A DNA stretch of 60,384 nucleotides, taken from assembly GCA_015207585.1 (NCBI GenBank), contig JADEWQ010000022.1:1-60384 (forward strand), in the 5' to 3' direction. Positions 8,811 through 17,747 of the stretch are shown piece by piece. The position numbers and the translations under genes are program-made. Each line of letters starts with the position of its first letter. Within the stretch, counting starts at the first letter, position 1. The stretch comes from Pleurocapsales cyanobacterium LEGE 06147. Its GTDB lineage: Bacteria > Cyanobacteriota > Cyanobacteriia > Cyanobacteriales > Xenococcaceae. The notes beneath the pieces were generated by a model. It saw nothing but the letters and a program-made list of their open reading frames with translations. It was not told the DNA's origin and did not search any database.

Positions 8811-9866
8811 TTACTTGTTAAATTTCAAAGCATAGAGAACCGAACCGAGTAAACCCAACTGAGCATTTAAAACAATATGCACGGAAATTTTATCTAACAA
8901 GGGACTAACCCTACCTTTTTGTTTGAATACTGCTAAAAAACGACCGTCTTCCATCAAAGGTAAAATTTTAGCAGCAATACCGCCAGCAATATAAATCCCT
9001 CCATAGGGAAGTAGTTTGAGAGCAAAATTACCCATTTCCGCTCCATAAGCTTCTACAAACATTTCCATGGTTTTTTCACAGAGGCGATCCCGCTTTGCGG
9101 GTGCTGCCGCACCGCTTTTGTCTAAGGCTGCTTGGGAAATAACAGCAGCAGGATCGATAGTAGTATCTTGTTGCTGTTCCCAACTTTGAATTTTTTCCTT
9201 TATTTCTGTCGATTCGCTGGCAAAATTAGAGTCGCGCAAAAACTGATAGATAGCCACAATTCCTTGTCCGGAAACGACTCTTTCTACCGAAACCCGATCT
9301 AAACTAAACTTATTTTGCAAATAGTGTAACAGTTTAGTTTCTAACTCATTACGCGGTGCAAAATCTGTATGTCCTCCTTCGGTAGCAAAGACTAGATAAT
9401 TATCTCCTTGAGGAATCAAAAAAGATTCTCCCAAACCCGTTCCCGCACCGATAACGGCAATAGGAGCATCATAGCTAACTTCTGCTGATTGGAGAGTAAG
9501 GAGATCGGATTCTGTTAAGCCCAAAATTCCATAACTATTGGCAACAAAATCATTAATCAGACTAACTTTTTCGATGTTTAATTCTCGTTCCAGACGTTCA
9601 CCGTCTAACTTCCAATCAAGATTGGTTAAGTTAGAAGTATTGTTGACAACGGGACCAGCGATCGCAAAACAAGCTGCTTTTGGTGTTGTTTCCTCCACTG
9701 TTGCGAGAAACTGCTGTACTATCGGCACTAGATCGGGGAAGTCAGTACTGAGATATTTTTTTTCCCTAATCGTTTTAATTGCTTTAAATGACTTGACAGT
9801 CATGGTAACTTCTATCAAGCGCAGTCTCGTATTGGTTCCCCCTATATCTCCGACTAGTACTAACAT
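8811..9866 (-). CDS. glk: glucokinase
   Basis: 351 residues. Phosphorylates glucose with ATP to glucose-6-phosphate (EC 2.7.1.2), cytosolic. The ATP-binding VGDIGGTNTRL is at residues 5-15, the substrate loop FAIAGPV at about 66-72, INDF at about 100, the second glycine motif VIGAGTGLGES at about 138-148, and EGGHTDFAPR at about 163-172. The length and order match the Glk family of bacteria. An odd insert, about residues 252-261 (SGAAAPAKRD), is encoded by a palindromic element shared with two other sites. It sits before RLCEKTMEMF and appears to be in frame. Glk sits 84 bases downstream of pyk on the same strand and probably belongs to the sugar-catabolism cluster. Confidence 0.93.
   Translation of the reverse strand: MLVLVGDIGGTNTRLRLIEVTMTVKSFKAIKTIREKKYLSTDFPDLVPIVQQFLATVEETTPKAACFAIAGPVVNNTSNLTNLDWKLDGERLERELNIEKVSLINDFVANSYGILGLTESDLLTLQSAEVSYDAPIAVIGAGTGLGESFLIPQGDNYLVFATEGGHTDFAPRNELETKLLHYLQNKFSLDRVSVERVVSGQGIVAIYQFLRDSNFASESTEIKEKIQSWEQQQDTTIDPAAVISQAALDKSGAAAPAKRDRLCEKTMEMFVEAYGAEMGNFALKLLPYGGIYIAGGIAAKILPLMEDGRFLAVFKQKGRVSPLLDKISVHIVLNAQLGLLGSVLYALKFNK
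9084..9115 (+). repeat. GCGATCCCGC palindromic element, copy 2, inside glk
   Basis: GCGATCCCGC-TTT-GCGGGTGC followed by TGCCGCACCGC. Read on the glk strand it encodes Gly-Ala-Ala-Ala-Pro-Ala-Lys-Arg without a stop, so the gene stays open. Two other copies are in the window. Confidence 0.8.
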
Positions 9867-9950
9867 ATTGCCAAACTCTAATTTCTTTATATTTCTAGGA
9901 TTTACACCTTGACAATTTTAATACTCTGTCAATACAGAAGTCCTAAATTG

Positions 9951-11369
9951 CTAACTAATCGTATGAATCTTGAGAAAATTAGTTCCTTTGGGTTGTTGAG
10001 TAGGGATGCCTCCCATAATCAAAATTTTGTCGCCGGGTACGGCTAAATTACGTTGAACCAACAAAGTTTCTGCTTGTTCAACCAATTCTTCAAAAGTTTC
10101 TACCCGATCCTCGATCGGGATTGGTTTGACGCCCCAAATCAGATTTAAGCGGTGGTAGACATTGCGTTCTGGAGTAAAAGCTACTACAGGTGCTTTCGGA
10201 CGCTCTCCCGAGGCAATCAGAGCAGTGTAACCAGTACTGGTAAAGGTAGTAATACAACGCAAGGGCAAAGTTTTGTCTAGAACGTTAAGTGCTTCACTCA
10301 GAGCATGAGTTTCATCGGTACCCGCCGGAGGATAATTAACAAAGTTGATTTCTGGCTCGATATCGGTAGCAATACGCGCTAGCATTTGTACTGCCTTAAC
10401 CGGATACTTACCTACTGCCGACTCTCCTGAAAGCATTACTGCATCGGTGCCATCGACGATCGCATTAGCAACATCACTGGCTTCGGCGCGAGTAGGACGG
10501 GGATTGTTAATCATGCTATCTAACATTTGGGTAGCAGTAATGACTGGAATACCTTTTTCATTGCACAGACGAATAATTCGCTTTTGCAACATGGGTACTT
10601 TTTCTGGATTCATTTCTACCCCCAAATCGCCTCGTGCCACCATCAAGCCATTACACTCTTCGACAATAGCTTCCAAATTATCTATGGCTTGGGGTTTTTC
10701 AATTTTAGCCATCACCGGTACACTTACACCTTTTTGAGCTAGTAATGCTTTGAGAGTGCGTACGTCTTCTGCTTGACGAACAAAGCTTAAAGAAATCCAG
10801 TCTACTCCTTGAGCAAGACCAAATTCTAGATCTTCCTTGTCTTTTTCCGTCATGGAAGGAAGGCGTAGATTTAAGCTAGGTAGATTTACTCCCTTACGAC
10901 TTTTGAGAATACCTCCCTCAATAACTTTGCAGTACACTGCCTTACCTTGGATTTTTTCGATTCTCAATTCTAGCAATCCATCGTCGAGAAGAATCTGCGC
11001 TTCGGGTTCAGCTTCTTCAGCAAGATAAGGATAGTCAATCGGTACGGTATTGGGTCGATCGCTAAATTCGGCGAGTGGAACTATGGCAATTTGTTCACCT
11101 TCAATCAAATCTATTGCACCATTGGGTAACTGCCCCACTCTAATCTTAGGACCCTGGAGGTCTTGCAGAAGAGTGATAGGAGTATCTAATTCTTGAGAGA
11201 CAGAACGCAACAGCGAGACCATGCGAGCGTGATCTTCATAGCTTCCGTGGGAGAAATTTAACCGCGCCACGCTCATTCCAGCTCTGACCATTTGCTCGAG
11301 TATTTCTCTCGAACTACTAGCAGGACCAATAGTGGCAACGATTTTAGTGCGGTGTGTCAAAGGTTTCAT
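9951..11369 (-). CDS. pyk: pyruvate kinase
   Basis: Converts phosphoenolpyruvate and ADP to pyruvate and ATP (EC 2.7.1.40). The family start [18 protein letters not shown] is at the ATG 11367-11369; the longer TTG start would add 21 non-family residues overlapping the upstream gene. Visible: RLNFSHG (about 33-39), the B-domain (70-170), [14 protein letters not shown] with the catalytic Lys (about 222-235), [11 protein letters not shown] (about 245-255), ATQMLDSM (about 278-285) and the C-domain. About 472 residues, so the short form without a C-terminal phosphotransfer domain. It lies between the AI-2E transporter and glk. Confidence 0.95.
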   Translation of the reverse strand: MKPLTHRTKIVATIGPASSSREILEQMVRAGMSVARLNFSHGSYEDHARMVSLLRSVSQELDTPITLLQDLQGPKIRVGQLPNGAIDLIEGEQIAIVPLAEFSDRPNTVPIDYPYLAEEAEPEAQILLDDGLLELRIEKIQGKAVYCKVIEGGILKSRKGVNLPSLNLRLPSMTEKDKEDLEFGLAQGVDWISLSFVRQAEDVRTLKALLAQKGVSVPVMAKIEKPQAIDNLEAIVEECNGLMVARGDLGVEMNPEKVPMLQKRIIRLCNEKGIPVITATQMLDSMINNPRPTRAEASDVANAIVDGTDAVMLSGESAVGKYPVKAVQMLARIATDIEPEINFVNYPPAGTDETHALSEALNVLDKTLPLRCITTFTSTGYTALIASGERPKAPVVAFTPERNVYHRLNLIWGVKPIPIEDRVETFEELVEQAETLLVQRNLAVPGDKILIMGGIPTQQPKGTNFLKIHTIS

Positions 11370-11428
11370 CAATACTTTGCTGGTTATTTGCGAGCGGTTG
11401 TAAAAACTTTCCGGAGTTCCCAGACTAC

Positions 11429-12484
11429 TCAATCTCTACTTGCCTGTATTTCCTCAATTTCTAGCCATTTGACTACCATTGCAGCAATCGGTACGGATAG
11501 AAATATCCCCCAGAGTCCGGCAACTTTAGCTCCTAGCATCAAAGCAAAGAATACCACTACCGGATTGAGATTGACTGTGCTTTGCATGACACGGGGTGCT
11601 ACGAAGTTATCCTGGATTTGTTGCAGAATAAGGCAAGCCACTATAACTTTAAAAGCACTCGCCCACCCGATATTAACTAAGACGATGAAACTGACTGTAA
11701 TTAAACCTAATGTCGCTCCCACTCCAGGAATGGCATCCAAAAAACCCATAATCATTGATAGAGTTAACGCAAAAGGAATACGTGCCACTACGAAAACAAA
11801 AAAAGTTGCCAGACTTAGAAGGAAAGAAAGAATTATTTGTCCTCGAAAGAAGCCGACAAAACTTTCCTCGACCACAGTTGAGAACCTTTCTCTTTGCCTG
11901 GGGGGAAAGATTTTCAAAACTAGTTGCCAAAGTTTTCCTCCATCAATCAGCATGAAAAAGGAAACTACCAAAATGATGACAAAGGTGAGGAAGGTATTGG
12001 GTAAAGATGACAAAGTACCAATAACGAAACCAAAACTGGATGTCAGGAAATTTTGGAGCGATTGTTCCAGCGGCGTGAAATCAATTTTAATGTTGCGAGC
12101 TGCTAGAAAGCTATTGAGCCAATCAAGGGGATTTTCTGGAGAACTCAAACGCTCAATGAAAAGATCGATTAGTCTTTGTGATTGAGCTAAGACATATAAG
12201 CCTAAACCAATTATCAGACTGATAATTACCAAGAGTGTTAGAAAAATGACAATGCTCAGGGCAAAACCACGACCCAAAAATTGCTCCAGATAACGAACGG
12301 GATAGTTGAGCAAGAAGGCAATAATTGCTGCTACAGAGAAAATAAACAAGATATTCTCAAAATATTGAAAAATAGTGAGCAGTGCCCAACCAGAGGCAAA
12401 CATAAGCAAAAAACGAACCAGTGCATTGGTACTAATTCGATTCCAGAACTCATTTTTTGTCGGGTCGTTAGGCAACTTGTTCAT
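11429..12484 (-). CDS. AI-2E/PerM-family transporter
   Basis: 351 residues, about eight predicted membrane helices: residues 20-60, 70-100, 150-180, 205-240, 245-275 and 295-345 are strongly hydrophobic. The [14 protein letters not shown] and [10 protein letters not shown]...[23 protein letters not shown] blocks are typical of the AI-2E transporter (UPF0118/PerM) family. Family members export small molecules or act in ion homeostasis; the substrate here is unknown. The ATG at 12484 follows a small gap and the gene ends 59 bases before the pyk ATG. Cotranscription with pyk is likely. Confidence 0.85.
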   Translation of the reverse strand: MNKLPNDPTKNEFWNRISTNALVRFLLMFASGWALLTIFQYFENILFIFSVAAIIAFLLNYPVRYLEQFLGRGFALSIVIFLTLLVIISLIIGLGLYVLAQSQRLIDLFIERLSSPENPLDWLNSFLAARNIKIDFTPLEQSLQNFLTSSFGFVIGTLSSLPNTFLTFVIILVVSFFMLIDGGKLWQLVLKIFPPRQRERFSTVVEESFVGFFRGQIILSFLLSLATFFVFVVARIPFALTLSMIMGFLDAIPGVGATLGLITVSFIVLVNIGWASAFKVIVACLILQQIQDNFVAPRVMQSTVNLNPVVVFFALMLGAKVAGLWGIFLSVPIAAMVVKWLEIEEIQASRD

Positions 12485-12541
12485 TCTGTTGCTTCACGTT
12501 TGAGAAATAGATTAGAAGAGGATCGCCAAAATCAATTCTGA

Positions 12542-12894
12542 ATAGCTTTCGCTTTATTAAATTCCCAAACTATAAACTACTATAAATCCGAGAACCCCCG
12601 CAGCGACAATGCAATAAATGAAAGGAAATAATACTCTACGTATTAATCAACCCTTGCAACCAATTAAGCCAACCGTGGCAGATTTACGGATTGATTTAAC
12701 TATTCCCAAATCCTAATTTTCTGGTACAGCAAAATATTTAATCGCATCATCAGTTAAACCTTGTTGATGAGCGACAGAAAAATGATAAAGACCGCGATAG
12801 ATCATCTCTAAAGAAATGCGATCGCCCTCGAATTAGCGCGGAAATATTTCGATTTTGCGCTCTTACCCAAATCTTTTCAATTGGAGGCCAAAGA
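12542..12894. other. gene-poor stretch with an IS4 transposase remnant
   Basis: Apart from the IS4 C-terminal remnant (12713-12832, minus) I see no supported gene. A 32-codon plus-strand frame (12618-12716) is not convincing. Confidence 0.5.
12713..12832 (-). pseudogene. IS4-family transposase C-terminal remnant
   Basis: The frame reads FEGDRISLEMIYRGLYHFSV then AHQQG and a short tail ending in TAG 12713-12715. DRISLEMIYRGLYHF is the characteristic C-terminal block of an IS4 transposase subfamily. Upstream of FEGD there is an in-frame stop, so only 38 or so codons remain. The matching middle part of the same type of transposase lies at 13243-13578, on the other side of a permease fragment. 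Confidence 0.65.
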
Positions 12895-13110
12895 ATGACA
12901 AACACACTAATAGAAGCCATCCGTTGGTTTCTGTTCCTATCAGTAGAACTGATGGCACTGTTTTTGGGGGTCAGTTTTCTGGTAGGTCTGCTCCAAGCTT
13001 GGATTCCAGACGAGAAAGTGAGTGCCTTTCTTAACCGTAAGAATCCTGTCTTTGGCTACGTCATGGGAGCCGCACTAGGTGCTGCTACTCCTTGGGTGGT
13101 ATCTACCTAA
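12895..13110 (+). pseudogene. N-terminal fragment of a permease (ArsP/DUF318-like)
   Basis: 71 residues. GGAGG lies just before the ATG. Helix 1 is residues 10-35 (WFLFLSVELMALFLGVSFLVGLL), then QAWIPDEKVSAFL, and [13 protein letters not shown] leads into what should be the Cys/Ser-rich TPFCSCSTIP motif of DUF318 permeases; here it reads TPWVVST and stops. Normal proteins are about 300 residues. The fragment abuts transposase remnants, so it was probably truncated by an insertion followed by rearrangement. Confidence 0.65.
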
Positions 13111-13173
13111 ACACGTTGGGGAAATCAATGCTATTTTGGGATTAAAACTGCATAGAATAACGGGGTTCACAAG

Positions 13174-13194
13174 CCCCCGAATCGAATTCGGGGG
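13174..13194. terminator. CCCCCGAAT...ATTCGGGGG hairpin
   Basis: A perfect 9-base-pair inverted repeat with a 3-base loop. It lies at the edge of the transposase fragment and could be an IS-end relic, a terminator, or a copy of the ACAAGCCCC-type repeats that also occur at 17470-17492 and 26513-26530. Confidence 0.45.
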
Positions 13195-13242
13195 ACGACC
13201 CCTCACCGCAAGCACTCGAATCCAATTTGGGTGAACGGACAG

Positions 13243-13578
13243 GCTCAAACCAAGTAACCTTTTAACCGTATTGAAAGCCTGTTCAATTCGCCAACGTTTG
13301 TCATATAAATCAGCTACAACGTAAGGTGGTAGGATGGTGGGGTCAAGAACACTAGTGACGTAAGAATGCCAAGTAGAAGAACGAATTTCAATTAAACGTA
13401 CTCTGACATAAGGAGTTCGTTTCGTGCCCGAACTTAGACGAATCAGGCGGTCACGCATTGAATAACTATATGTAAATACCTGTTCTACTTTAATAAATGC
13501 TCCCTTTTTTAGACGAGTAATAAAATTAATTTCTCGCTCAATTAATTGGAGCCAAAAACTAAAATGATAGAAGCCTCT
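13243..13578 (-). pseudogene. IS4-family transposase central fragment
   Basis: About 110 residues from [14 protein letters not shown] to KRLLGLS. It contains a perfect IS4 signature Y-x2-R-x3-E-x6-K ([15 protein letters not shown]), so this is the C-terminal third of the catalytic domain with the last acidic residue of the DDE triad. The N-terminal catalytic Asp motifs are missing. The reading frame is fused without a break to the lactate-permease fragment on its 5' side; both would share IHRGF or RRGF at the join, so microhomology may have been involved. Confidence 0.75.
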
Positions 13579-13725
13579 ATGAATAGTGGCGATCGCTCCC
13601 GATTCTCTCAAGGTATTCAACAGAAAAATTGCGCCAAAGACGATATAGATAATTTCTGCTGCCATCACCAAACCTTGAATGGTAGAAGCAGCTAATTCTG
13701 CAACAGGTACTTGCCAAACACTCAA
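13570..13725 (-). pseudogene. lctP: L-lactate permease fragment
   Basis: About 52 residues ([20 protein letters not shown], then [20 protein letters not shown]) that match the N-terminal region of LctP/LldP lactate permeases, normally about 550 residues. The usual first 30-40 residues are missing (stops upstream), and the 3' part is replaced by IS4 sequence. It implies that lactate uptake by this gene was lost, although ldh at 28.2 kb is intact. Confidence 0.65.
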
Positions 13726-13876
13726 AGCGATCGCTCATTAGTCTATAGTTGAAAAATACGATTTCTAGCAGCGCAGATATTTTTAAAATATAAATAAATA
13801 TAAAATCTGATAAGGTTTTAGGTGTTTTAGGTCTTTCTTGTTCCCCGTTCCCGACTTTACGCAAAAAGTCTAATTG

Positions 13877-15265
13877 TTAAACCCTTAAAAGGAATCTAGC
13901 GATATTGAGATAAATCAAAATTCCCAAAATATCAACCACAGTGGTGATAAAAGGTGCTGACATCAATGCTGGATCGAAACCCCACGAGTGAAACAGAAAA
14001 GGCAGTGCAGCACCAGTAGTAGCCGCAATTATGGTAATACTTAACAAACTCAGACCAACAGTAATGCCAATTTCCCCTTGTCCCAAAAACAGAAAAACGG
14101 CGACAATTACTAAAATTCCTAATATAAGCCCTAATAATCCGCCAGTCATTAACTCGCGAAAAATGACAGAGAAAGGTTTTTTGCCTCTCAACTCATCGGT
14201 ACTTAAGCCTCGAATAACGACAGTAGAAGACTGTGCTCCCACATTGCCGCCAGCATCAATTAATAAAGGGGTGAAGAAAGCTAAGGCAACAACTTCATCT
14301 AAAACCTCTTCGTATTGGCTGAGAATGATAACGGTGATTGAGTTAGTTATTAATAAAATTAATAGCCAGGGAGTTCTTTTTTTAGCAATTTCAAATAAAC
14401 TCTTTTGAAAGTAATTATCGCCATCAGATTGTAATGCCCCCATAGTGTAGATATCTTCTGTAGCTTCTTCCTGTAAAATGTCAATTACATCATCGACAGT
14501 GACAACACCTAACAAATTTTCGTCTCTATCTACAATGGGTAAGGCTAATAAATCATAGCGTTGAATCAACCGCGCCACTTCTTCGCGATCGGTATCAGTA
14601 TAGGCATAGACCACATCTCGAGTCATAATTTCTCCTATAGTTTGTTCGGGAGAAGCAACAATTAAATCTTTAAGAGAAAGAGTACCGATTAGTTTTTTAG
14701 CAGCATCCACGACATAGACATAGTAACTAACTTCTACAGACCCTGCTAAACTACGAATTCTCTCTTGAGCTTGAGCGGCAGTCAAATTCTCTTTAATAGC
14801 TATATATTCAGGAGTCATCAGTCGCCCTGCAGTATCGGGTCGATAGCCTAAAAGCAGAGACGTGGATTGGCGTTCTTCCGGACTCAGTTGGCCAACCAGG
14901 CGGCGGACAACTTTTGGCGGTAATTCGTCAAATAATCTAGCTCTGTCGTCTGGAGACATACTATCGATAATCTCCAGTGCTTCGTCAGCTTTGAATCTTT
15001 CTAGTAGAGATTGCTGTACCTCGACATCCAAATGCTCGTAAACTTCAATTGCTTTGGCTTTATTCAGTAACCGGAAAGCGATCGCCTGCATTGCTTCTGG
15101 CAACCCAGAGATTGCTTCGGCAATATCGACTGGCTGTACGGGAATTAGTAGTGCTTTAGCCCCTTCAAAGTTCTTTTCTTCTAATAAGATTTGTAGCTGA
15201 GTGCGAACTAAATCTCTTAATTCACTACGGGAACCAGTTGGTAAGGTTGTTGTATTTTCAGTCAA
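13877..15265 (-). CDS. mgtE: magnesium transporter MgtE
   Basis: 462 residues. N-terminal superhelical domain (residues 20-140, with the repeated LP...RLLN, MSPDDRARLFDELPP), two CBS domains (about 145-265; PEYIAIKENLTAAQA and MTRDVVYAYTDTDREEVA...YDLLALPIVD) and five membrane helices (about 295-460). The pore signature PLLIDAGGNVGAQSSTVVIRGL is clear. Takes up Mg2+ through the inner membrane, gated by Mg2+ binding to the CBS and N domains. The gene is monocistronic here. No M-box is recognised in the 248 bases upstream. Confidence 0.95.
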   Translation of the reverse strand: MTENTTTLPTGSRSELRDLVRTQLQILLEEKNFEGAKALLIPVQPVDIAEAISGLPEAMQAIAFRLLNKAKAIEVYEHLDVEVQQSLLERFKADEALEIIDSMSPDDRARLFDELPPKVVRRLVGQLSPEERQSTSLLLGYRPDTAGRLMTPEYIAIKENLTAAQAQERIRSLAGSVEVSYYVYVVDAAKKLIGTLSLKDLIVASPEQTIGEIMTRDVVYAYTDTDREEVARLIQRYDLLALPIVDRDENLLGVVTVDDVIDILQEEATEDIYTMGALQSDGDNYFQKSLFEIAKKRTPWLLILLITNSITVIILSQYEEVLDEVVALAFFTPLLIDAGGNVGAQSSTVVIRGLSTDELRGKKPFSVIFRELMTGGLLGLILGILVIVAVFLFLGQGEIGITVGLSLLSITIIAATTGAALPFLFHSWGFDPALMSAPFITTVVDILGILIYLNIARFLLRV

Positions 15266-15513
15266 GGCAAACTCCTTTTTTTATTGGCAGTTAATTGTCA
15301 GTTTTTGACAGAATTTTTACCAATACTTATTAAAATAACAAGCTTTATTAATTAGTATTCTATTGACCATAATCGATACTGTTGGTCAATAGATTAAGAT
15401 GTACGAGTAAGAATTAATATTGACCGCGATCGCTCATCAATGATAGGTTGCTTTAAACTTCAACCTTTTCAATCTTACCAACCGCCGTTACTCACATCAG
15501 AATTATTTAAATC

Positions 15514-17427
15514 ATGACCATTGCTACAAGTACTTTTCCCATAAACCTTGAAGCTTATAAACCACTAAAGCTAGATCCTCAAAATCCTACCCTGACCGAG
15601 GAACAGCGAGAGGCACTCAAGGCTAACATAAAACTCTGCCGCGATGCAATCGTCTTCTTTACTGCAACAGGAGCTGCTAAAGGTGTAGGAGGCCATACTG
15701 GCGGACCTTACGATACCGTACCGGAAGTCACGATCCTCGATGGGTTCTTTCGAGGAGCGTCAGAAAAGTTTGTGCCAATTTTTTTTGATGAAGCCGGACA
15801 TCGAGTTGCCACCCAGTACTTAATGGCTGTCTTGCATGGAGAGTTACCAGCCGAAAGACTTCTGCGTTACCGCGAAGCTCACTCACAATTACCGGGACAT
15901 CCTGAGTTAGGGCTTACTCCTGGTGTCAAGTTTAGTTCGGGGCGATTGGGACATATTTGGCCTTATGTTAACGGTGTAGCTTTAGCAAATCCAGACAAAG
16001 TTGTCTGCTGTCTTGGCTCTGATGGGGCTCAGCAAGAAGGCAATGATGCCGAAGCTGCTCGTTTAGCCGTATCTCAGCAGCTCAATATTAAGCTCATTAT
16101 TGATGACAATGACGTTACTATTGCCGGACATCCCTCAGAGTATATTCCTGGCTTCAGCGTGGCCCAAACATTAAGAGGTCACGGTCTTAAAGTTTTAGAA
16201 GGCAATGGCGAAGACTTAGATGACTTGTATCGTCGCCTCTGTGAAGCCATGAATACGGACGGACCAGTGGCTGTTGTTAACAAGCGCAAGATGTGCGTGG
16301 GTATTGAAGGACTGGAAGGATCTGCTCACGGACATGATGTAATTTCATTGGATTTAGCGATCGCTTATTTAGAATCGCGAAATCTTACTGAAGCCGTAGA
16401 TTATCTCAAGAGCATTAAAAAGCCCAAGCAAACTTATACTTATCTTGGCTCTGGGGACAAGATGGGTTCTAATCGCAATGTCTTTGGCGATGCCGTCGTG
16501 TCTATGCTCGACCGTATGAGCGATGAGGAGCGCAAAGAAAAGGTTATGTGTATAGATAGCGACCTAGAAGGCTCCTGCGGACTGAAAAAGATTCGCGATG
16601 CCCACCCAGAGATTTTTATTAAAGCGGGTATCATGGAACGCGGTAACTTTTCGGCTGCTGCTGGATTTGGGATGGAAGAAGGTAAGCAGGGTATTTTTGG
16701 CACCTTTAGTGCTTTTCTAGAAATGTGCATCTCTGAAATCTCGATGGCTCGGTTGAACTTTTCTAATGTTCTGTGTCATTTTTCTCACTCCGGCGTAGAT
16801 GATATGGCGGACAACACCTGCCACTTCGGTCTAAATAATATGTTTGCCGATAATGGGTTAGATGATGGTTACGAAACGCGATTGTACTTCCCGGCAGATG
16901 CTGCTCAAATGAAAGCCTGCGTCGAAGCTGTATTCCATCAACCAGGATTGCGCTTTATCTTCTCTACCCGCTCTAAAGTGCCTAATATTCTCGACTCCGA
17001 TGGCAATGACTTTTATGGTGAAGATTATACTTTCACCCCAGGTAAAGACGAAGTGGTGCGAGAAGGAACGGCTGGGTATATTGTTAGCTTTGGCGATGCT
17101 CTGTATCGCGCCCTCGATGCAGTAGAACGTCTCAAACAAGAAGGGATTGATGTGGGCTTAATCAATAAACCGACGCTCAACGAAATAGATGAAGAAATGT
17201 TGGCAAAGGTCGGTGCTGCTCCCTTTGTGTTAATAGTTGAAGCATTCAACCGTCGTACGGGACTGGGCAGTCGCTTCGGTTCTTGGTTGCTCGAGCGGGG
17301 TCTGACACCCAAATTTGCTCACATAGGTACTCACAAAGAAGGTTGTGGCGGTCTGTGGGAACAGTTTCCCTATCAGGGAATCGATCCCGAAGGCATCATG
17401 AAGAAGGTTAGAGAATTAGTTGGCTAA
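15514..17427 (+). CDS. transketolase (second-type, fermentation-cluster paralog)
   Basis: 637 residues. Thiamine-diphosphate enzyme moving two-carbon units between sugar phosphates. Residues 55-70 carry KGVGGHTGGPYDTVPE. The diphosphate/Mg motif GSDGAQQEGNDAEAARL...NIKLIIDDND is at about 168-205. A pyrimidine domain follows (about 315-500; IMERGNFSAAAGFGMEEGKQ) and then a C-terminal domain (510-637). The sequence differs from housekeeping transketolase (shorter, different His motif), which fits a paralog in the phosphoketolase/glycogen cluster; a dihydroxyacetone-synthase-like role is an alternative. It is transcribed divergently from mgtE. A hairpin at 17496-17516 may terminate it. Confidence 0.8.
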   Translation: MTIATSTFPINLEAYKPLKLDPQNPTLTEEQREALKANIKLCRDAIVFFTATGAAKGVGGHTGGPYDTVPEVTILDGFFRGASEKFVPIFFDEAGHRVATQYLMAVLHGELPAERLLRYREAHSQLPGHPELGLTPGVKFSSGRLGHIWPYVNGVALANPDKVVCCLGSDGAQQEGNDAEAARLAVSQQLNIKLIIDDNDVTIAGHPSEYIPGFSVAQTLRGHGLKVLEGNGEDLDDLYRRLCEAMNTDGPVAVVNKRKMCVGIEGLEGSAHGHDVISLDLAIAYLESRNLTEAVDYLKSIKKPKQTYTYLGSGDKMGSNRNVFGDAVVSMLDRMSDEERKEKVMCIDSDLEGSCGLKKIRDAHPEIFIKAGIMERGNFSAAAGFGMEEGKQGIFGTFSAFLEMCISEISMARLNFSNVLCHFSHSGVDDMADNTCHFGLNNMFADNGLDDGYETRLYFPADAAQMKACVEAVFHQPGLRFIFSTRSKVPNILDSDGNDFYGEDYTFTPGKDEVVREGTAGYIVSFGDALYRALDAVERLKQEGIDVGLINKPTLNEIDEEMLAKVGAAPFVLIVEAFNRRTGLGSRFGSWLLERGLTPKFAHIGTHKEGCGGLWEQFPYQGIDPEGIMKKVRELVG

Positions 17428-17495
17428 ATTTTCTTTGCAGTCTAAGAATCATACTTCTGTACGAGACGGGACAGGACTCACAAGCCTTGTCCTGA

Positions 17496-17516
17496 GGGGC
17501 AAGTTCATCTTGCCCC
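17496..17516 (+). terminator. GGGGCAAG...CTTGCCCC hairpin
   Basis: An 8-base-pair perfect stem with a 5-base loop, 69 bases after the transketolase stop. It is preceded by a second imperfect stem (about 17469-17492, GGACAGGACTCACAAGCCTTGTCC). They could terminate transketolase or form the left end of the neighbouring TnpB element. Confidence 0.5.
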
Positions 17517-17556
17517 ATTGAAGGAGATGAATTTAATCACTAAATAGGTGAACAAC

Positions 17557-17691
17557 TTAGGACTTTGGCAGCCTTTTGATATAGTCCCTAATTACTTGTG
17601 ACATCGGTATATCTTTTCTACTTGCATAATCCTTAAGTTTATTGAAGTCTTCATAAGATAACCTAACTCTTAAACTCTTTTCTTTAGTCAT
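17557..17691 (-). CDS. small ribbon-helix-helix protein of the TnpB element
   Basis: 44 residues, MTKEKSLRVRLSYEDFNKLK... SQVIRDYIKRLPKS. The SLRVRLS beta strand, a helix (YEDFNKLKDYASRK) and a second helix after IPMSQV follow the CopG/MetJ ribbon-helix-helix pattern. It is transcribed away from tnpB with 56 bases between the two ATGs, so both promoters overlap and a repressor role for the transposon is plausible (inference). Small proteins of this kind accompany IS605/TnpB elements in other cyanobacteria, from general knowledge. Confidence 0.6.
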   Translation of the reverse strand: MTKEKSLRVRLSYEDFNKLKDYASRKDIPMSQVIRDYIKRLPKS

Positions 17692-17747
17692 GTTGCTACA
17701 TTGTTATCACACATGCTAGATTTATTATAGCCCAAAAGACAAAAATT

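Noticed and set aside
12618-12716. 32-codon plus-strand frame (MKGNNTLRINQ...)
   Set aside because: Overlaps the IS4 remnant and has no support beyond an ATG.
13577-13864. Minus-strand frame of 95 codons
   Set aside because: It overlaps the lctP remnant in another frame and has no family features.
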